A stretch of 37,365 nucleotides of DNA from Flavobacterium plurextorum (lineage in GTDB: Bacteria > Bacteroidota > Bacteroidia > Flavobacteriales > Flavobacteriaceae): the NCBI RefSeq assembly GCF_002217395.1, contig NZ_MUHD01000041.1, positions 1 through 37,365 of the forward strand, read 5' to 3'. Shown here in pieces: positions 8,365 to 16,245 of this stretch (positions are counted from its first letter, which is position 1; every line of letters begins with the position of its first letter). Made by a program: the position numbers and the translations under genes. The notes beneath the pieces were generated by a model. That model did no database searches. It was not told where the DNA came from and worked only from the letters and a program-made list of their open reading frames with translations.

Positions 8365-9501
8365 ATGAAAAAAGTACTTTTTATCGATCGTGATGGAACG
8401 ATCGTTTTAGAACCTGAAAACTTACAATTGGACAGCTTAGATAAACTAGAATTTTATCCAAAAGCTTTTCAGTATTTAGCAAAGATTGCAGGTGAATTAG
8501 ATTACGAATTGGCAATGGTAACCAATCAGGATGGTTTAGGAACGGACAGTTTTCCTGAAGATACGTTTTGGCCGACACAGAATTTTATTTTGAGAGCTTT
8601 TGAAAATGAAGGTGTTTTATTTGATGAGATTTTTGTTGACAGATCTTTTCCAGAAGAAAATGCGCCAACACGTAAGCCAAGAACGGGAATGTTGACGAAA
8701 TATTTGAATAATCCTGAATATGATTTAGAGAACTCATTTGTTTTAGGTGATCGTTTAACAGATGTTGAATTAGCAAAAAACCTTGGTGCAAAAGCGATTT
8801 TCATGAACGATACTGATGGAGCAGGAAGTAATGAAATTTCATCAAAACGTGAAGAGTTAAACGAAACAATAGTTTTGCAAACAATGGATTGGAAAAAAAT
8901 CTATGAGTTTTTAAAACTAGAAGCGCGTTCAGCATCAATTACTCGTAAAACCAACGAAACTGATATTTATATCAATTTAAATCTTGACGGAACTGGAAAA
9001 AGTAAAATCGATACAGGAATTGCTTTTTTTGATCATATGTTAGATCAAATCTCTCGTCACGGTCAAATGGATTTGGAAATTACTGTAAAAGGCGATTTAG
9101 AGGTCGATGAACACCACACAATCGAAGATACAGCAATTGCACTTGGTGAAGTTTTTGCAAAAGCGTTAGGAAACAAATTAGGAATCGAACGTTATGGATT
9201 TTGTCTGCCGATGGATGATTGTTTAGCACAAGCTGCAATTGATTTTGGCGGAAGAAACTGGCTGATTTGGGAAACGGAATTTAAACGTGAAATGGTAGGC
9301 AAAATGCCGACTGAAATGTTTTATCATTTCTTTAAATCGTTTACCGACGGTGCAAAAGCGAATTTAAATATTAAAGCGGAAGGAATTAATGAGCATCATA
9401 AAATTGAGGCAATCTTTAAAGCTTTTGCAAAAGCAATAAAAGTAGCCGTAAAAAGAGATACTGAAAAAATGATTTTGCCTTCGACGAAAGGAATGCTTTA
9501 A
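8365..9501 (+). CDS. hisB: Bifunctional histidinol-phosphatase / imidazoleglycerol-phosphate dehydratase
   Basis: A two-domain fusion of 378 residues. The N-terminal HAD phosphatase (about 1-165) has the DxD nucleophile motif FIDRDGTIV (Asp8, Asp10), a VTNQDGLG motif, and a GDRLTDVELAKNLG motif. It dephosphorylates histidinol phosphate. The C-terminal dehydratase (about 185-378) has the manganese-binding DEHHTIEDTAIALGE and EHHKIEAIFKAFAKA motifs and converts IGP to imidazole acetol phosphate. The fusion is the same as in enterobacterial HisB. Length and both active sites are intact. It follows the large repeat element. Confidence 0.97.
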   Translation: MKKVLFIDRDGTIVLEPENLQLDSLDKLEFYPKAFQYLAKIAGELDYELAMVTNQDGLGTDSFPEDTFWPTQNFILRAFENEGVLFDEIFVDRSFPEENAPTRKPRTGMLTKYLNNPEYDLENSFVLGDRLTDVELAKNLGAKAIFMNDTDGAGSNEISSKREELNETIVLQTMDWKKIYEFLKLEARSASITRKTNETDIYINLNLDGTGKSKIDTGIAFFDHMLDQISRHGQMDLEITVKGDLEVDEHHTIEDTAIALGEVFAKALGNKLGIERYGFCLPMDDCLAQAAIDFGGRNWLIWETEFKREMVGKMPTEMFYHFFKSFTDGAKANLNIKAEGINEHHKIEAIFKAFAKAIKVAVKRDTEKMILPSTKGML

Positions 9502-9513
9502 AATTTGTTTCAA

Positions 9514-9563
9514 GTTTCAGGTTTCACGTTTTGTTGAGTAACTTGAAACGTGAAACCTGAAAC
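9514..9563. repeat. Perfect 18-bp inverted repeat between hisB and hisH
   Basis: Arms 9514-9531 and 9546-9563 pair perfectly around a 14-base loop; the left arm reads GTTTCAGGTTTCACGTTT. There is no T run after it. The same GTTTCAGGTTTCA word recurs in the ilvB-ilvN spacer (26937-26949). Confidence 0.9.
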
Positions 9564-9581
9564 AAAACAAACAACAATTAA

Positions 9582-10163
9582 ATGAAAATAGTAATTATAA
9601 ATTACGGAGCAGGAAATATTCAAAGCATTATGTTTGCTATTGAAAGATTAGGTTTTAAAGCTGTTTTGAGTGATGATCCGAATGAAATTTCGTCAGCCGA
9701 CAAAGTGATTTTTCCAGGTGTAGGCGAGGCGAGTTCTGCGATGTTTAAACTTCGTGAAAGCGGTTTATATAGTTTAATTCCGAATTTGAAACAGCCCGTT
9801 TTAGGAATTTGTCTCGGAATGCAGTTAATGTGCAATTCAACTGAAGAAGGAAATACGAAAGGATTAGAAATTTTTGATGTAGATGTCGTAAAATTTTCAA
9901 ATAAAGTAAAAGTGCCTCAAATGGGGTGGAATCAGATTTATGATTTAAAATCAGATTTGTTTAAAGGTATTTCTGAAAATGAATTTATGTATTTGGTTCA
10001 TAGTTTTTATGCGCCAAATTGCACGGAGTCTATTGCAAAAACAAATTATGATCTTGAATACGCATCGGCATTGCAAAAAGATAATTTTTACGGAACTCAG
10101 TTTCATCCAGAGAAAAGCGGTGATGTCGGGGAAAAGATTTTTGGGAATTTTTTAAGAATGTAA
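9582..10163 (+). CDS. hisH: Imidazole glycerol phosphate synthase, glutaminase subunit
   Basis: A class I glutamine amidotransferase of 193 residues that supplies ammonia to HisF. The nucleophile Cys77 sits in GICLGMQLM, and the catalytic His175 and Glu177 are in QFHPEKSG. The N-terminal VIINYGAGN and the FPGVGEA oxyanion segment are typical of HisH. Partner HisF is encoded two genes downstream. Confidence 0.97.
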   Translation: MKIVIINYGAGNIQSIMFAIERLGFKAVLSDDPNEISSADKVIFPGVGEASSAMFKLRESGLYSLIPNLKQPVLGICLGMQLMCNSTEEGNTKGLEIFDVDVVKFSNKVKVPQMGWNQIYDLKSDLFKGISENEFMYLVHSFYAPNCTESIAKTNYDLEYASALQKDNFYGTQFHPEKSGDVGEKIFGNFLRM

Positions 10164-10262
10164 AATCCCAATTTCAATATCAAAAATCAATTAAAATATC
10201 AATTTTGAAAATCAGAGAAGGCTTTATGACTTTCGACTTTCAAACTTTAAGACTAAAATAAG

Positions 10263-10988
10263 ATGAGAATAATACCAGCCATAGATATCATTGAAGGAAA
10301 ATGCGTTCGCTTGTCCAAAGGTGATTATGATACGAAGATAATTTACAATGAAAACCCGCTTGAAGTAGCAAAATCATTTGAGGCGCACGGAATTGAATAT
10401 TTGCATTTAGTAGATCTTGACGGTGCAAAATCGAGCAAAATTGTCAATTATAAAATTTTGGAACAAATTGCATCACAAACGAGTTTAAAAATTGATTTTG
10501 GAGGCGGATTAAAATCAGATGATGATTTGCGAGTTGCTTTTGAAAGCGGTGCAAACCAAATTACCGGCGGAAGTATTGCGGTAAAAAACAGAACAATTTT
10601 TGAAAAATGGATTTCTGAATATGGTTCGGATAAAATTATTTTAGGTGCCGATGCAAAAGATGAAAAAATTGCAGTTTCAGGATGGTTAGAAGAATCAAAC
10701 GAAGATTTGATTCCGTTTATACAAGATTATCAAACGAAAGGAATTCAATACGTTATTTGTACCGATATTGCAAAAGACGGAATGCTTCAAGGTCCGAGTT
10801 TTGAATTATACAGTAAAATTTTAGCGGAAGCGAAAGGCATAAAATTAATAGCTTCCGGCGGAATTTCAACTTTTGATGAATTACCTCAATTAGCAGAATT
10901 AGGTTGTGAAGGAACCATAATTGGAAAAGCGATTTACGAAGGAAGAATCACTTTGAAACAGTTGGAGGATTTTATAATTAGAAAATGA
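10263..10988 (+). CDS. hisA: ProFAR isomerase
   Basis: A (beta/alpha)8 barrel of 241 residues that isomerises ProFAR to PRFAR. The N-terminal PAIDIIEGKCVRLSKGDY holds Asp8, the general base. The phosphate-binding FGGGL and ASGGIS motifs, and CTDIAKDGMLQGPS with the second catalytic Asp, are present. It is homologous to HisF but distinguished by PAIDIIEGKCVRL. It follows hisH after a 99-base spacer in which I see only weak AT-rich repeats. Confidence 0.96.
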   Translation: MRIIPAIDIIEGKCVRLSKGDYDTKIIYNENPLEVAKSFEAHGIEYLHLVDLDGAKSSKIVNYKILEQIASQTSLKIDFGGGLKSDDDLRVAFESGANQITGGSIAVKNRTIFEKWISEYGSDKIILGADAKDEKIAVSGWLEESNEDLIPFIQDYQTKGIQYVICTDIAKDGMLQGPSFELYSKILAEAKGIKLIASGGISTFDELPQLAELGCEGTIIGKAIYEGRITLKQLEDFIIRK

Positions 10989-11053
10989 GAAAATTTGATA
11001 ATTAGATAAGTATTTTGCAAACTGTAAATTAATTATCTAATTGACTAATTTTC
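10989..11053. repeat. Imperfect 21-bp inverted repeat between hisA and hisF
   Basis: Arms 10989-11009 and 11033-11053 pair at 18 of 21 positions. A third copy of the core word ATTAGATAA lies at 11064-11072, immediately before the hisF ATG. Confidence 0.75.
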
Positions 11054-11072
11054 TAATTAACACATTAGATAA

Positions 11073-11828
11073 ATGTTAGCAAAAAGAATTATACCTTGTT
11101 TAGATATAAAAAACGGAAGAACTGTAAAAGGTGTTAATTTCGTTGACTTACGCGATGCTGGAGATCCAGTAGAATTAGCAGAAATTTACTCAGCTGAAGG
11201 TGCTGATGAATTGGTTTTTTTGGATATTTCAGCAACCGAAGAACGACGTAAAACGCTGGTGAATATGGTGCGAAGTGTAGCGGAAAAAATTAATATTCCG
11301 TTTACTGTCGGCGGTGGAATTTCGTCTGTTGAAGATGTTGAGATTCTTCTGAATAACGGAGCTGATAAAGTTTCGATCAATTCATCGGCAGTAAAAAATC
11401 CGCAATTGATTAATGACTTGGCTCAGAAATTTGGAAGCCAATGCGTTGTAGTAGCTATCGATGCTAAACAAATTGATGGACAATGGACTGTACATTTAGT
11501 TGGCGGAAAAGTACCCACTGAATTAAATTTATTTGACTGGGCAGTTGAAGTTGCAGAACGCGGCGCAGGAGAAATTTTATTCACGTCAATGGATAATGAT
11601 GGAACGAAAAATGGTTTTGCAAACGAAGCTTTGGCTAAACTTTCAGAATTAGTAAATATTCCAATTATTGCTTCTGGCGGAGCAGGAAATATACAGCATT
11701 TTGTAGATTCTTTCAAAGTCGGAAAAGCTGATGCTGCATTAGCCGCAAGTGTTTTTCATTTCAAAGAGATCGAAATCAAAGCGTTAAAACAAGAATTAAA
11801 AAATAACAATATAGAAGTCAGAATCTAG
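11073..11828 (+). CDS. hisF: Imidazole glycerol phosphate synthase, cyclase subunit
   Basis: A (beta/alpha)8 barrel of 251 residues that uses ammonia from HisH to convert PRFAR into IGP and AICAR. The catalytic Asp11 is in RIIPCLDIKNGRTVKGVNF and Asp130 in VVAIDAK. Phosphate-binding segments are VGGGI, TSMDNDGTKNGF and ASGGAGN. Length and motifs are canonical. The next gene begins only 10 bases after its stop. Confidence 0.97.
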   Translation: MLAKRIIPCLDIKNGRTVKGVNFVDLRDAGDPVELAEIYSAEGADELVFLDISATEERRKTLVNMVRSVAEKINIPFTVGGGISSVEDVEILLNNGADKVSINSSAVKNPQLINDLAQKFGSQCVVVAIDAKQIDGQWTVHLVGGKVPTELNLFDWAVEVAERGAGEILFTSMDNDGTKNGFANEALAKLSELVNIPIIASGGAGNIQHFVDSFKVGKADAALAASVFHFKEIEIKALKQELKNNNIEVRI

Positions 11829-11838
11829 TTTGAAAAAC

Positions 11839-12384
11839 ATGAGTAATATTGAAATACAATTAAGTAAAGCAAAATTAGTCAAACTAGTTTTCTTTTCAGT
11901 TCTGTTTTTAGGCGCGAGTCTTTGGATATTAATTTATCAACCAAAATCGAATCATTTTATTTTTGGTAATCCCTATATTATGAATACGGTTTCAGTTCTA
12001 GGTATTTTATTTGGGGGGATGTCGTTATTTTTTTCAATAAAGAAAATGGGAGATAAAAAGCCAGGAATTATAATTGATACTAAAGGAATTATTGATAATT
12101 CAAGTGCTTTATCAATAGGAAGAATTCCTTGGAAAGACATTGACGATATTATTGAAAGAGTCGATTTTAATCAAAAATCAATTGCGTTAATCGTGAAAAA
12201 TCCAGAGGAATATATTGATAAACAAACATCATTTTACAAAAGAAGAATGATGAGAGCAAATTTTAAAATGTCAGGCTCACCAATTGCTATTTCTCCAAAT
12301 TCTCTTAAAACTAATTTAGAGGAATTGGGTAACATCTTAACCGAGAAACATACAGAATATTTAAATTCCAAAAATCTATCCTGA
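11839..12384 (+). CDS. Small membrane protein inside the his operon (STM3941-like)
   Basis: A protein of 181 residues with two probable transmembrane helices, about 14-32 and 44-64, followed by a soluble region containing IDTKGIIDN and IGRIPWKDIDDII. This resembles the uncharacterised STM3941 family, whose soluble part looks like a PH-like domain; the assignment is from pattern memory. No catalytic motif is visible. The start is the ATG at 11839; an upstream in-frame TTG at 11830 is less likely. It lies 10 bases after hisF and 28 before hisIE, so it must be cotranscribed with them. A role in histidine metabolism is not evident. Confidence 0.75.
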   Translation: MSNIEIQLSKAKLVKLVFFSVLFLGASLWILIYQPKSNHFIFGNPYIMNTVSVLGILFGGMSLFFSIKKMGDKKPGIIIDTKGIIDNSSALSIGRIPWKDIDDIIERVDFNQKSIALIVKNPEEYIDKQTSFYKRRMMRANFKMSGSPIAISPNSLKTNLEELGNILTEKHTEYLNSKNLS

Positions 12385-12397
12385 TAGCCATCGGGAT
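12378..12397. repeat. Short hairpin before hisIE
   Basis: ATCCTGAT and ATCGGGAT arms (7 of 8 pairs) surround a four-base loop, overlapping the end of the preceding gene. A related GATA..TATC-type CCCGATA hairpin forms the terminator at 15721-15753. It has no T run here. Confidence 0.5.
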
Positions 12398-12412
12398 CAA
12401 ATCTAAAATAAT

Positions 12413-13009
12413 ATGAATATAGATATCAAAAGCGCACACGGATTAATTCCGGCGATAATTCAGGATTCAGAAACAAAAAATGTTTTGATGCTGGGTTATA
12501 TGAATGAAGAATCGCTTCAAAAAACAATAGAAACTCAAAAAGTAACATTTTTCAGCCGTTCAAAACAAAGACTTTGGACAAAAGGCGAAGAGAGCGGTAA
12601 CTTTTTGAATTTGGTAAGTATTAAAAATGATTGTGACGGAGACACACTTTTAATTCAGGCAAAACCAGTTGGGCCAACTTGCCACACAGGAGCAGATACT
12701 TGCTGGCAAGAACCAAACAATGCTAATTACGGATTTATTTCTCAGTTAGAGAACACAATAAAAACTCGTAGAGAGAATGCCGATTCAGAGAAAAGTTATG
12801 TTGCTTCGTTGTTTGAAAAAGGAATCAATAAAATTGCTCAAAAAGTAGGAGAGGAAGCTGTGGAAGTGGTGATTGAGGCCAAAGATGATAACGACGATTT
12901 GTTTCTCAGCGAAAGTGCTGATTTACTTTTTCATTATCTAATTTTATTACAGGCTAAAGGTTTTCAGCTGAATGATGTTATTGAGGTTTTAAAGAAACGT
13001 CAGAAGTAA
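12413..13009 (+). CDS. hisI: Phosphoribosyl-AMP cyclohydrolase / phosphoribosyl-ATP pyrophosphatase fusion
   Basis: A bifunctional protein of 198 residues (HisIE) carrying out steps 2 and 3 of the pathway. The N-terminal cyclohydrolase (about 1-105) has FFSRSKQRLWTKGEESGN, the Mg2+-binding DCDGD (Asp73, Asp75, Asp77) and zinc-ligand cysteines Cys90 and Cys97 with Cys74. The C-terminal pyrophosphatase (about 108-198) has the MazG-like helices with GEEAVEVVIEAK and SESADLLFHYLILL. It is the last gene of the his operon, giving the enterobacterial gene order G-D-C-B-H-A-F-IE apart from the inserted membrane gene. Confidence 0.97.
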   Translation: MNIDIKSAHGLIPAIIQDSETKNVLMLGYMNEESLQKTIETQKVTFFSRSKQRLWTKGEESGNFLNLVSIKNDCDGDTLLIQAKPVGPTCHTGADTCWQEPNNANYGFISQLENTIKTRRENADSEKSYVASLFEKGINKIAQKVGEEAVEVVIEAKDDNDDLFLSESADLLFHYLILLQAKGFQLNDVIEVLKKRQK

Positions 13010-13018
13010 GATTTGATT

Positions 13019-13124
13019 TTTGTCATTTCGACCGAAGGGAGAAATCACACTCGAATGTAGACAAAGATTAGATATGCTTTGCAGAGTTTCTTGTGTGATT
13101 TCTCCCTTCGGTCGAAATGACAAA
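13019..13124. repeat. 106-bp element with perfect 32-bp inverted repeats
   Basis: Arms 13019-13050 and 13093-13124 are perfect reverse complements, with the core word CGACCGAAGGGAGAAATCAC; the spacer is 42 bases. It lies between the convergent hisIE and the CBM9-like gene. No flanking target duplication and no T run are evident. It resembles a dispersed MITE-like palindrome and may also end transcription from both sides. Confidence 0.9.
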
Positions 13125-13159
13125 CTAACAATTATGCTGAATTAAAGATCAACGAAGTC

Positions 13160-13858
13160 TCATTCCACAAACTCAAAAACAGCAAATTCTCTTGGCTGAT
13201 GAAAGCCAAATTTTAAGCTTTTATAAGGTTGTAATGCAAGATATTCAGTATTGCTGCTATAATCAATTCTAAAAGCATTTCCTTTCCATTTAGATCCGAT
13301 TTCAGGTTTTTTGAAATTACCATTTTCAATTTTTTCTAGACTTGAAAAAGGTATTTTTATTTCGGTGCAATAGCCTTCAGTTGTTATTTTACTCATGGTT
13401 TCTAATCCCTCAATATCAAAATCCATAGATGTTTTCCATCCGCCGCATTCGGCAGAAATACATTTTAAAAGCATGTCATAATTGGTTGAAAAAGCATTTA
13501 CGTCAATTTCTACATAATTTTGTCCATTACCATCTGGATCGATAAAAATTTCGACTAAGTCATCTGTTTTAAAAATTGAAAAATCTTTCTTCTGTTTTGA
13601 ACCAGTTATTTTGGAATCTAAGCAATGAAAAGCGATATAAAGATTTTCATTATTCCATGCAAAGGAAACCATTGTGTTTTGACTTGCTTTTTCAGCAGAA
13701 TTATGAATTACAAAAGGACCTAAGAATGGTGTTTTCCAATCTGATAAGTCTCCGTCTACAGTTAGTTTTTGATTCGTTTTATAAATCGGAATAGTCTGCA
13801 AATGACTTGTTGTCGAGCACATCAGAAAAAAGAGAAAAACAATCTTGATAAATTTCAT
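13160..13858 (-). CDS. Secreted CBM9-like carbohydrate-binding protein
   Basis: The 232-residue protein begins with a signal peptide (about 1-20, hydrophobic core IVFLFFLMCSTTS). The mature part is a single beta-sandwich of the CBM9-like type: KLTVDGDLSDW, MVSFAWNNENLYIAFHCLD, DDLVEIFIDPDG and YCTEIKIPFSSL are typical. Such domains bind sugars or occur in secreted proteins of polysaccharide-degrading bacteria; no catalytic residues are seen. It is convergent with the his operon and divergent from the M1 peptidase. The ligand is unknown. Confidence 0.8.
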   Translation of the reverse strand: MKFIKIVFLFFLMCSTTSHLQTIPIYKTNQKLTVDGDLSDWKTPFLGPFVIHNSAEKASQNTMVSFAWNNENLYIAFHCLDSKITGSKQKKDFSIFKTDDLVEIFIDPDGNGQNYVEIDVNAFSTNYDMLLKCISAECGGWKTSMDFDIEGLETMSKITTEGYCTEIKIPFSSLEKIENGNFKKPEIGSKWKGNAFRIDYSSNTEYLALQPYKSLKFGFHQPREFAVFEFVE

Positions 13859-13969
13859 AAAGGTGTTGTAAAAAAAACGAAATGGCTAAAGTAAATAAGA
13901 ATAATGAGTTTTAACACTAAATAGGATTAATAGAAATTATAAAATAAAGAAAAAATTGATTTGAATGTT

Positions 13970-13977
13970 TACATTTG
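13970..13977 (+). promoter_or_regulatory. Candidate -7 element of the M1 peptidase gene
   Basis: TACATTTG matches TAnnTTTG and lies 50 bases before the ATG. A good -33 element at the usual spacing is not obvious. Confidence 0.45.
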
Positions 13978-14027
13978 TTGAAGATTAAACGGGTTTAATT
14001 GCCTTATTTGTCATAAAATTATAAATA

Positions 14028-15683
14028 ATGAAAAAAATCTTTAGCGGCGTTTTTATCGCCTTTTTAATTGGTTTTACTGCCAATGCGCAAGGACTTTTGA
14101 AGAAGTCTGAAACGGTTTTTACACATCAGGATACTTTACGCGGAAGTATTACAAAAGAAAGAGCTTGGTGGGATTTAAAATACTATCATTTGGATGTGAA
14201 AATAAATCCAAAGGAAAAAACAATTACCGGTTCAAACACTGTTCGTTATACTGTATTATCAGAATACAATAAAATGCAGATTGATTTGCAGGAACCAATG
14301 CAGATTTATAAAGTTACGCAAGGCGGAAAAGATTTGAAATTTAAACGCGATGGAAATGCTTTTTTTATTGATTTAATTGAAAAACAAAAGATTGGAGAGG
14401 TTAAAGAAGTTGTGATTTCATTTGGCGGAAAACCTAGAGAAGCAGTTAATGCTCCTTGGGATGGTGGAATCAGCTGGAAAAAAGATAAAAATGGAAAAGA
14501 TTTTATTGCTTCATCTTGTCAAGGATTGGGCGCAAGTGTTTGGTGGCCAAATAAAGATCATATGTATGATGAAGTAGAGAATATGCTAATTAGTGTAAAT
14601 GTTCCAGGAGATTTGACAGATGTTTCTAATGGAAGACTGCAAAGTGTTAAGAAAGAAAAAGATGGAACTAAAACTTTTAACTGGTATGTTTCAAATCCTA
14701 TTAACAATTATGGTGTAAATATAAATGTTGCGGATTATGTAAATTTTTCTGAGAAATTTAAAGGCGAAAAGGGAGATTTAGATTGCAGTTATTATGTTTT
14801 AAGAGATAATCTGGCTATTGCTAAAGAGCATTTTAAAGACGCTCCTAGAATGTTGAAAGCTTTTGAAAACTGGTTTGGTCCATATCCGTTTTATGAAGAC
14901 AGCTATAAATTGGTTGAAGTTCCTTATTTAGGAATGGAGCATCAAAGCAGTGTAACTTATGGTAATGATTATAAAATGGGATATAAAGGAAAAGATTTAA
15001 GCGGTACTGGCTGGGGCTTAAAGTTTGACTTTATTATTATACATGAATCAGGACATGAGTGGTTTGCAAATAATATTACTTATAAAGATATTGCCGATAT
15101 GTGGGTACACGAGAGTTTTACCAACTATTCTGAAAGTTTGTTTATTGAGTATTATTATGGAAAAGATGCGGCCGCTGAGTATGTAATTGGATGCAGAAGA
15201 AACATTGAAAATGATAAACCTATTATTGGGCATTATGATGTGAATAATGAAGGTTCAGGTGATATGTATCCAAAAGGTGCAAATATGCTGCATATGATTC
15301 GTCAGGTTATTAATGATGATGCAAAATGGAAATCGATTTTAAGAGGTATGAATAAAACTTTTTATCATCAAACGGTTACAGGTAAGCAAATTCAGGATTA
15401 TATCAATGAACAGTCGGGGATTAATTTCAACAGAGTTTTTGCACAATATCTAACAACAACTCAAATCCCAGTTTTTGAATATATGTTTAAAAATGGAACT
15501 TTCGGATATCACTGGACAAATTGTGTAGCTAATTTTGATATGCCGGTAAGAGTGAAATTAAACGGTGTTGAAACCTGGTTGAAGCCTACAACTGAATGGA
15601 AATCGGAAAAAACAACGAATGAAAACAGAACTATTGAAGTGGATAAAGATTTTTATGTGACGAGTTCTAACATTATAGAATAA
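14028..15683 (+). CDS. Secreted M1-family zinc metallopeptidase
   Basis: A gluzincin aminopeptidase-like protein of 551 residues with a signal peptide (about 1-20, cleavage near ANA-QG). The N-terminal beta-rich M1 domain runs to about 260. The zinc site is HESGH (339-343) plus Glu362 in HESFTNYSES. The exopeptidase motif normally read as GxMEN appears here as GMEHQ (302-306), with His in place of Asn. The protein lacks the large C-terminal helical domain of PepN-type enzymes. It is likely periplasmic or exported and probably acts on peptides from nutrient breakdown. Substrate preference cannot be stated. A strong terminator follows at 15721. Confidence 0.9.
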   Translation: MKKIFSGVFIAFLIGFTANAQGLLKKSETVFTHQDTLRGSITKERAWWDLKYYHLDVKINPKEKTITGSNTVRYTVLSEYNKMQIDLQEPMQIYKVTQGGKDLKFKRDGNAFFIDLIEKQKIGEVKEVVISFGGKPREAVNAPWDGGISWKKDKNGKDFIASSCQGLGASVWWPNKDHMYDEVENMLISVNVPGDLTDVSNGRLQSVKKEKDGTKTFNWYVSNPINNYGVNINVADYVNFSEKFKGEKGDLDCSYYVLRDNLAIAKEHFKDAPRMLKAFENWFGPYPFYEDSYKLVEVPYLGMEHQSSVTYGNDYKMGYKGKDLSGTGWGLKFDFIIIHESGHEWFANNITYKDIADMWVHESFTNYSESLFIEYYYGKDAAAEYVIGCRRNIENDKPIIGHYDVNNEGSGDMYPKGANMLHMIRQVINDDAKWKSILRGMNKTFYHQTVTGKQIQDYINEQSGINFNRVFAQYLTTTQIPVFEYMFKNGTFGYHWTNCVANFDMPVRVKLNGVETWLKPTTEWKSEKTTNENRTIEVDKDFYVTSSNIIE

Positions 15684-15695
15684 AATTTAAAATAT

Positions 15696-15753
15696 AAACT
15701 TCAATGGGAAGTTTTGTGAGCCCGATAGGTTATAATAACTTATCGGGTTTTTT
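15696..15753 (+). terminator. Terminator after the M1 peptidase gene
   Basis: CCCGATAGG (15721-15729) pairs with the arm ending in TATCGGG (15747), at 8 of 9 positions, followed by TTTTTT to 15753. A smaller AAACTT/AAGTTT hairpin precedes it at 15696-15714. Confidence 0.8.
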
Positions 15754-15903
15754 GTGTAAATAACGGTTTTATTTTTCTTTATAAATCAAAAAGATTCTTC
15801 TGTTTTTGTTGGTAACTTTTTTAAATTGAATCTGTTATGATATTATTTTTTTTGGTTTTTGTACGAATATTACCTTTTTATTTTTAACTTAGACGGCAAT
15901 CGG

Positions 15904-15927
15904 TTGAATTAAAATCAGTTAATTCAA
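15904..15927. promoter_or_regulatory. Palindrome upstream of the double-glycine peptide gene
   Basis: Perfect nine-base arms TTGAATTAA and TTAATTCAA surround a six-base centre, 62 bases before the peptide ATG. The size suits a dimeric regulator site, but this is inference. The rest of the 306-base gap 15684-15989 holds the peptidase terminator and AT-rich DNA with no gene. Confidence 0.4.
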
Positions 15928-15989
15928 TCAAGTTTAAAGCGTAATCTGAAAAGCTAATAGAGTAGGAAAAACAAACAAATCATGCAATT

Positions 15990-16196
15990 ATGAAAAATTT
16001 AAAAAACCTAAAAAACATTGAGATTTTGACTAAAAATGCACAGAAATTTATAATGGGTGGTGTACTTCCATATGTAAATCCAACAATTGGCTTATGCGAC
16101 AGATTGTGCGGAGAAGCCGGTGGAGTTTTATCGAACACACCAGGTAAAGGAGATGTTTGCCTTACAGGAACTTCTACATGCTGTTATTGCAGATAG
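15990..16196 (+). CDS. Double-glycine leader, cysteine-rich peptide precursor (bacteriocin/RiPP-like)
   Basis: A 68-residue precursor. The first 24 residues form a Lys/Asn-rich amphipathic leader, with ILTKNAQKFIMGG ending in Gly23-Gly24, as in the GG leaders cleaved by C39-peptidase ABC exporters in Bacteroidota. The predicted 44-residue core has six cysteines (36, 40, 57, 64, 65, 67), with CLTGTSTCCYCR at the C-terminus, and several Ser/Thr residues, so disulfides or thioether bridges are both possible. No maturation enzyme or C39 exporter lies in this window. A terminator follows 16 bases after the stop. It could be a bacteriocin, a signalling peptide or another secreted peptide; the leader type is firm, the activity is not. 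Confidence 0.75.
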   Translation: MKNLKNLKNIEILTKNAQKFIMGGVLPYVNPTIGLCDRLCGEAGGVLSNTPGKGDVCLTGTSTCCYCR

Positions 16197-16211
16197 ATGA
16201 TTTAAACAATG

Positions 16212-16242
16212 AAAAAGGCTTCCAAATACTGGAAGCCTTTTT
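16212..16242. terminator. Bidirectional terminator
   Basis: A 13-bp perfect stem (16212-16224 with 16230-16242) and a five-base loop, with A run on one side and T run on the other. It serves both the peptide gene and the convergent gene ending at 16246. Confidence 0.92.
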
Positions 16243-16245
16243 GTT

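Noticed and set aside
13576..13794. A 72-codon forward frame antisense to the CBM9-like gene
   Set aside because: It lies wholly inside the opposite-strand gene, with no promoter or recognisable domain.
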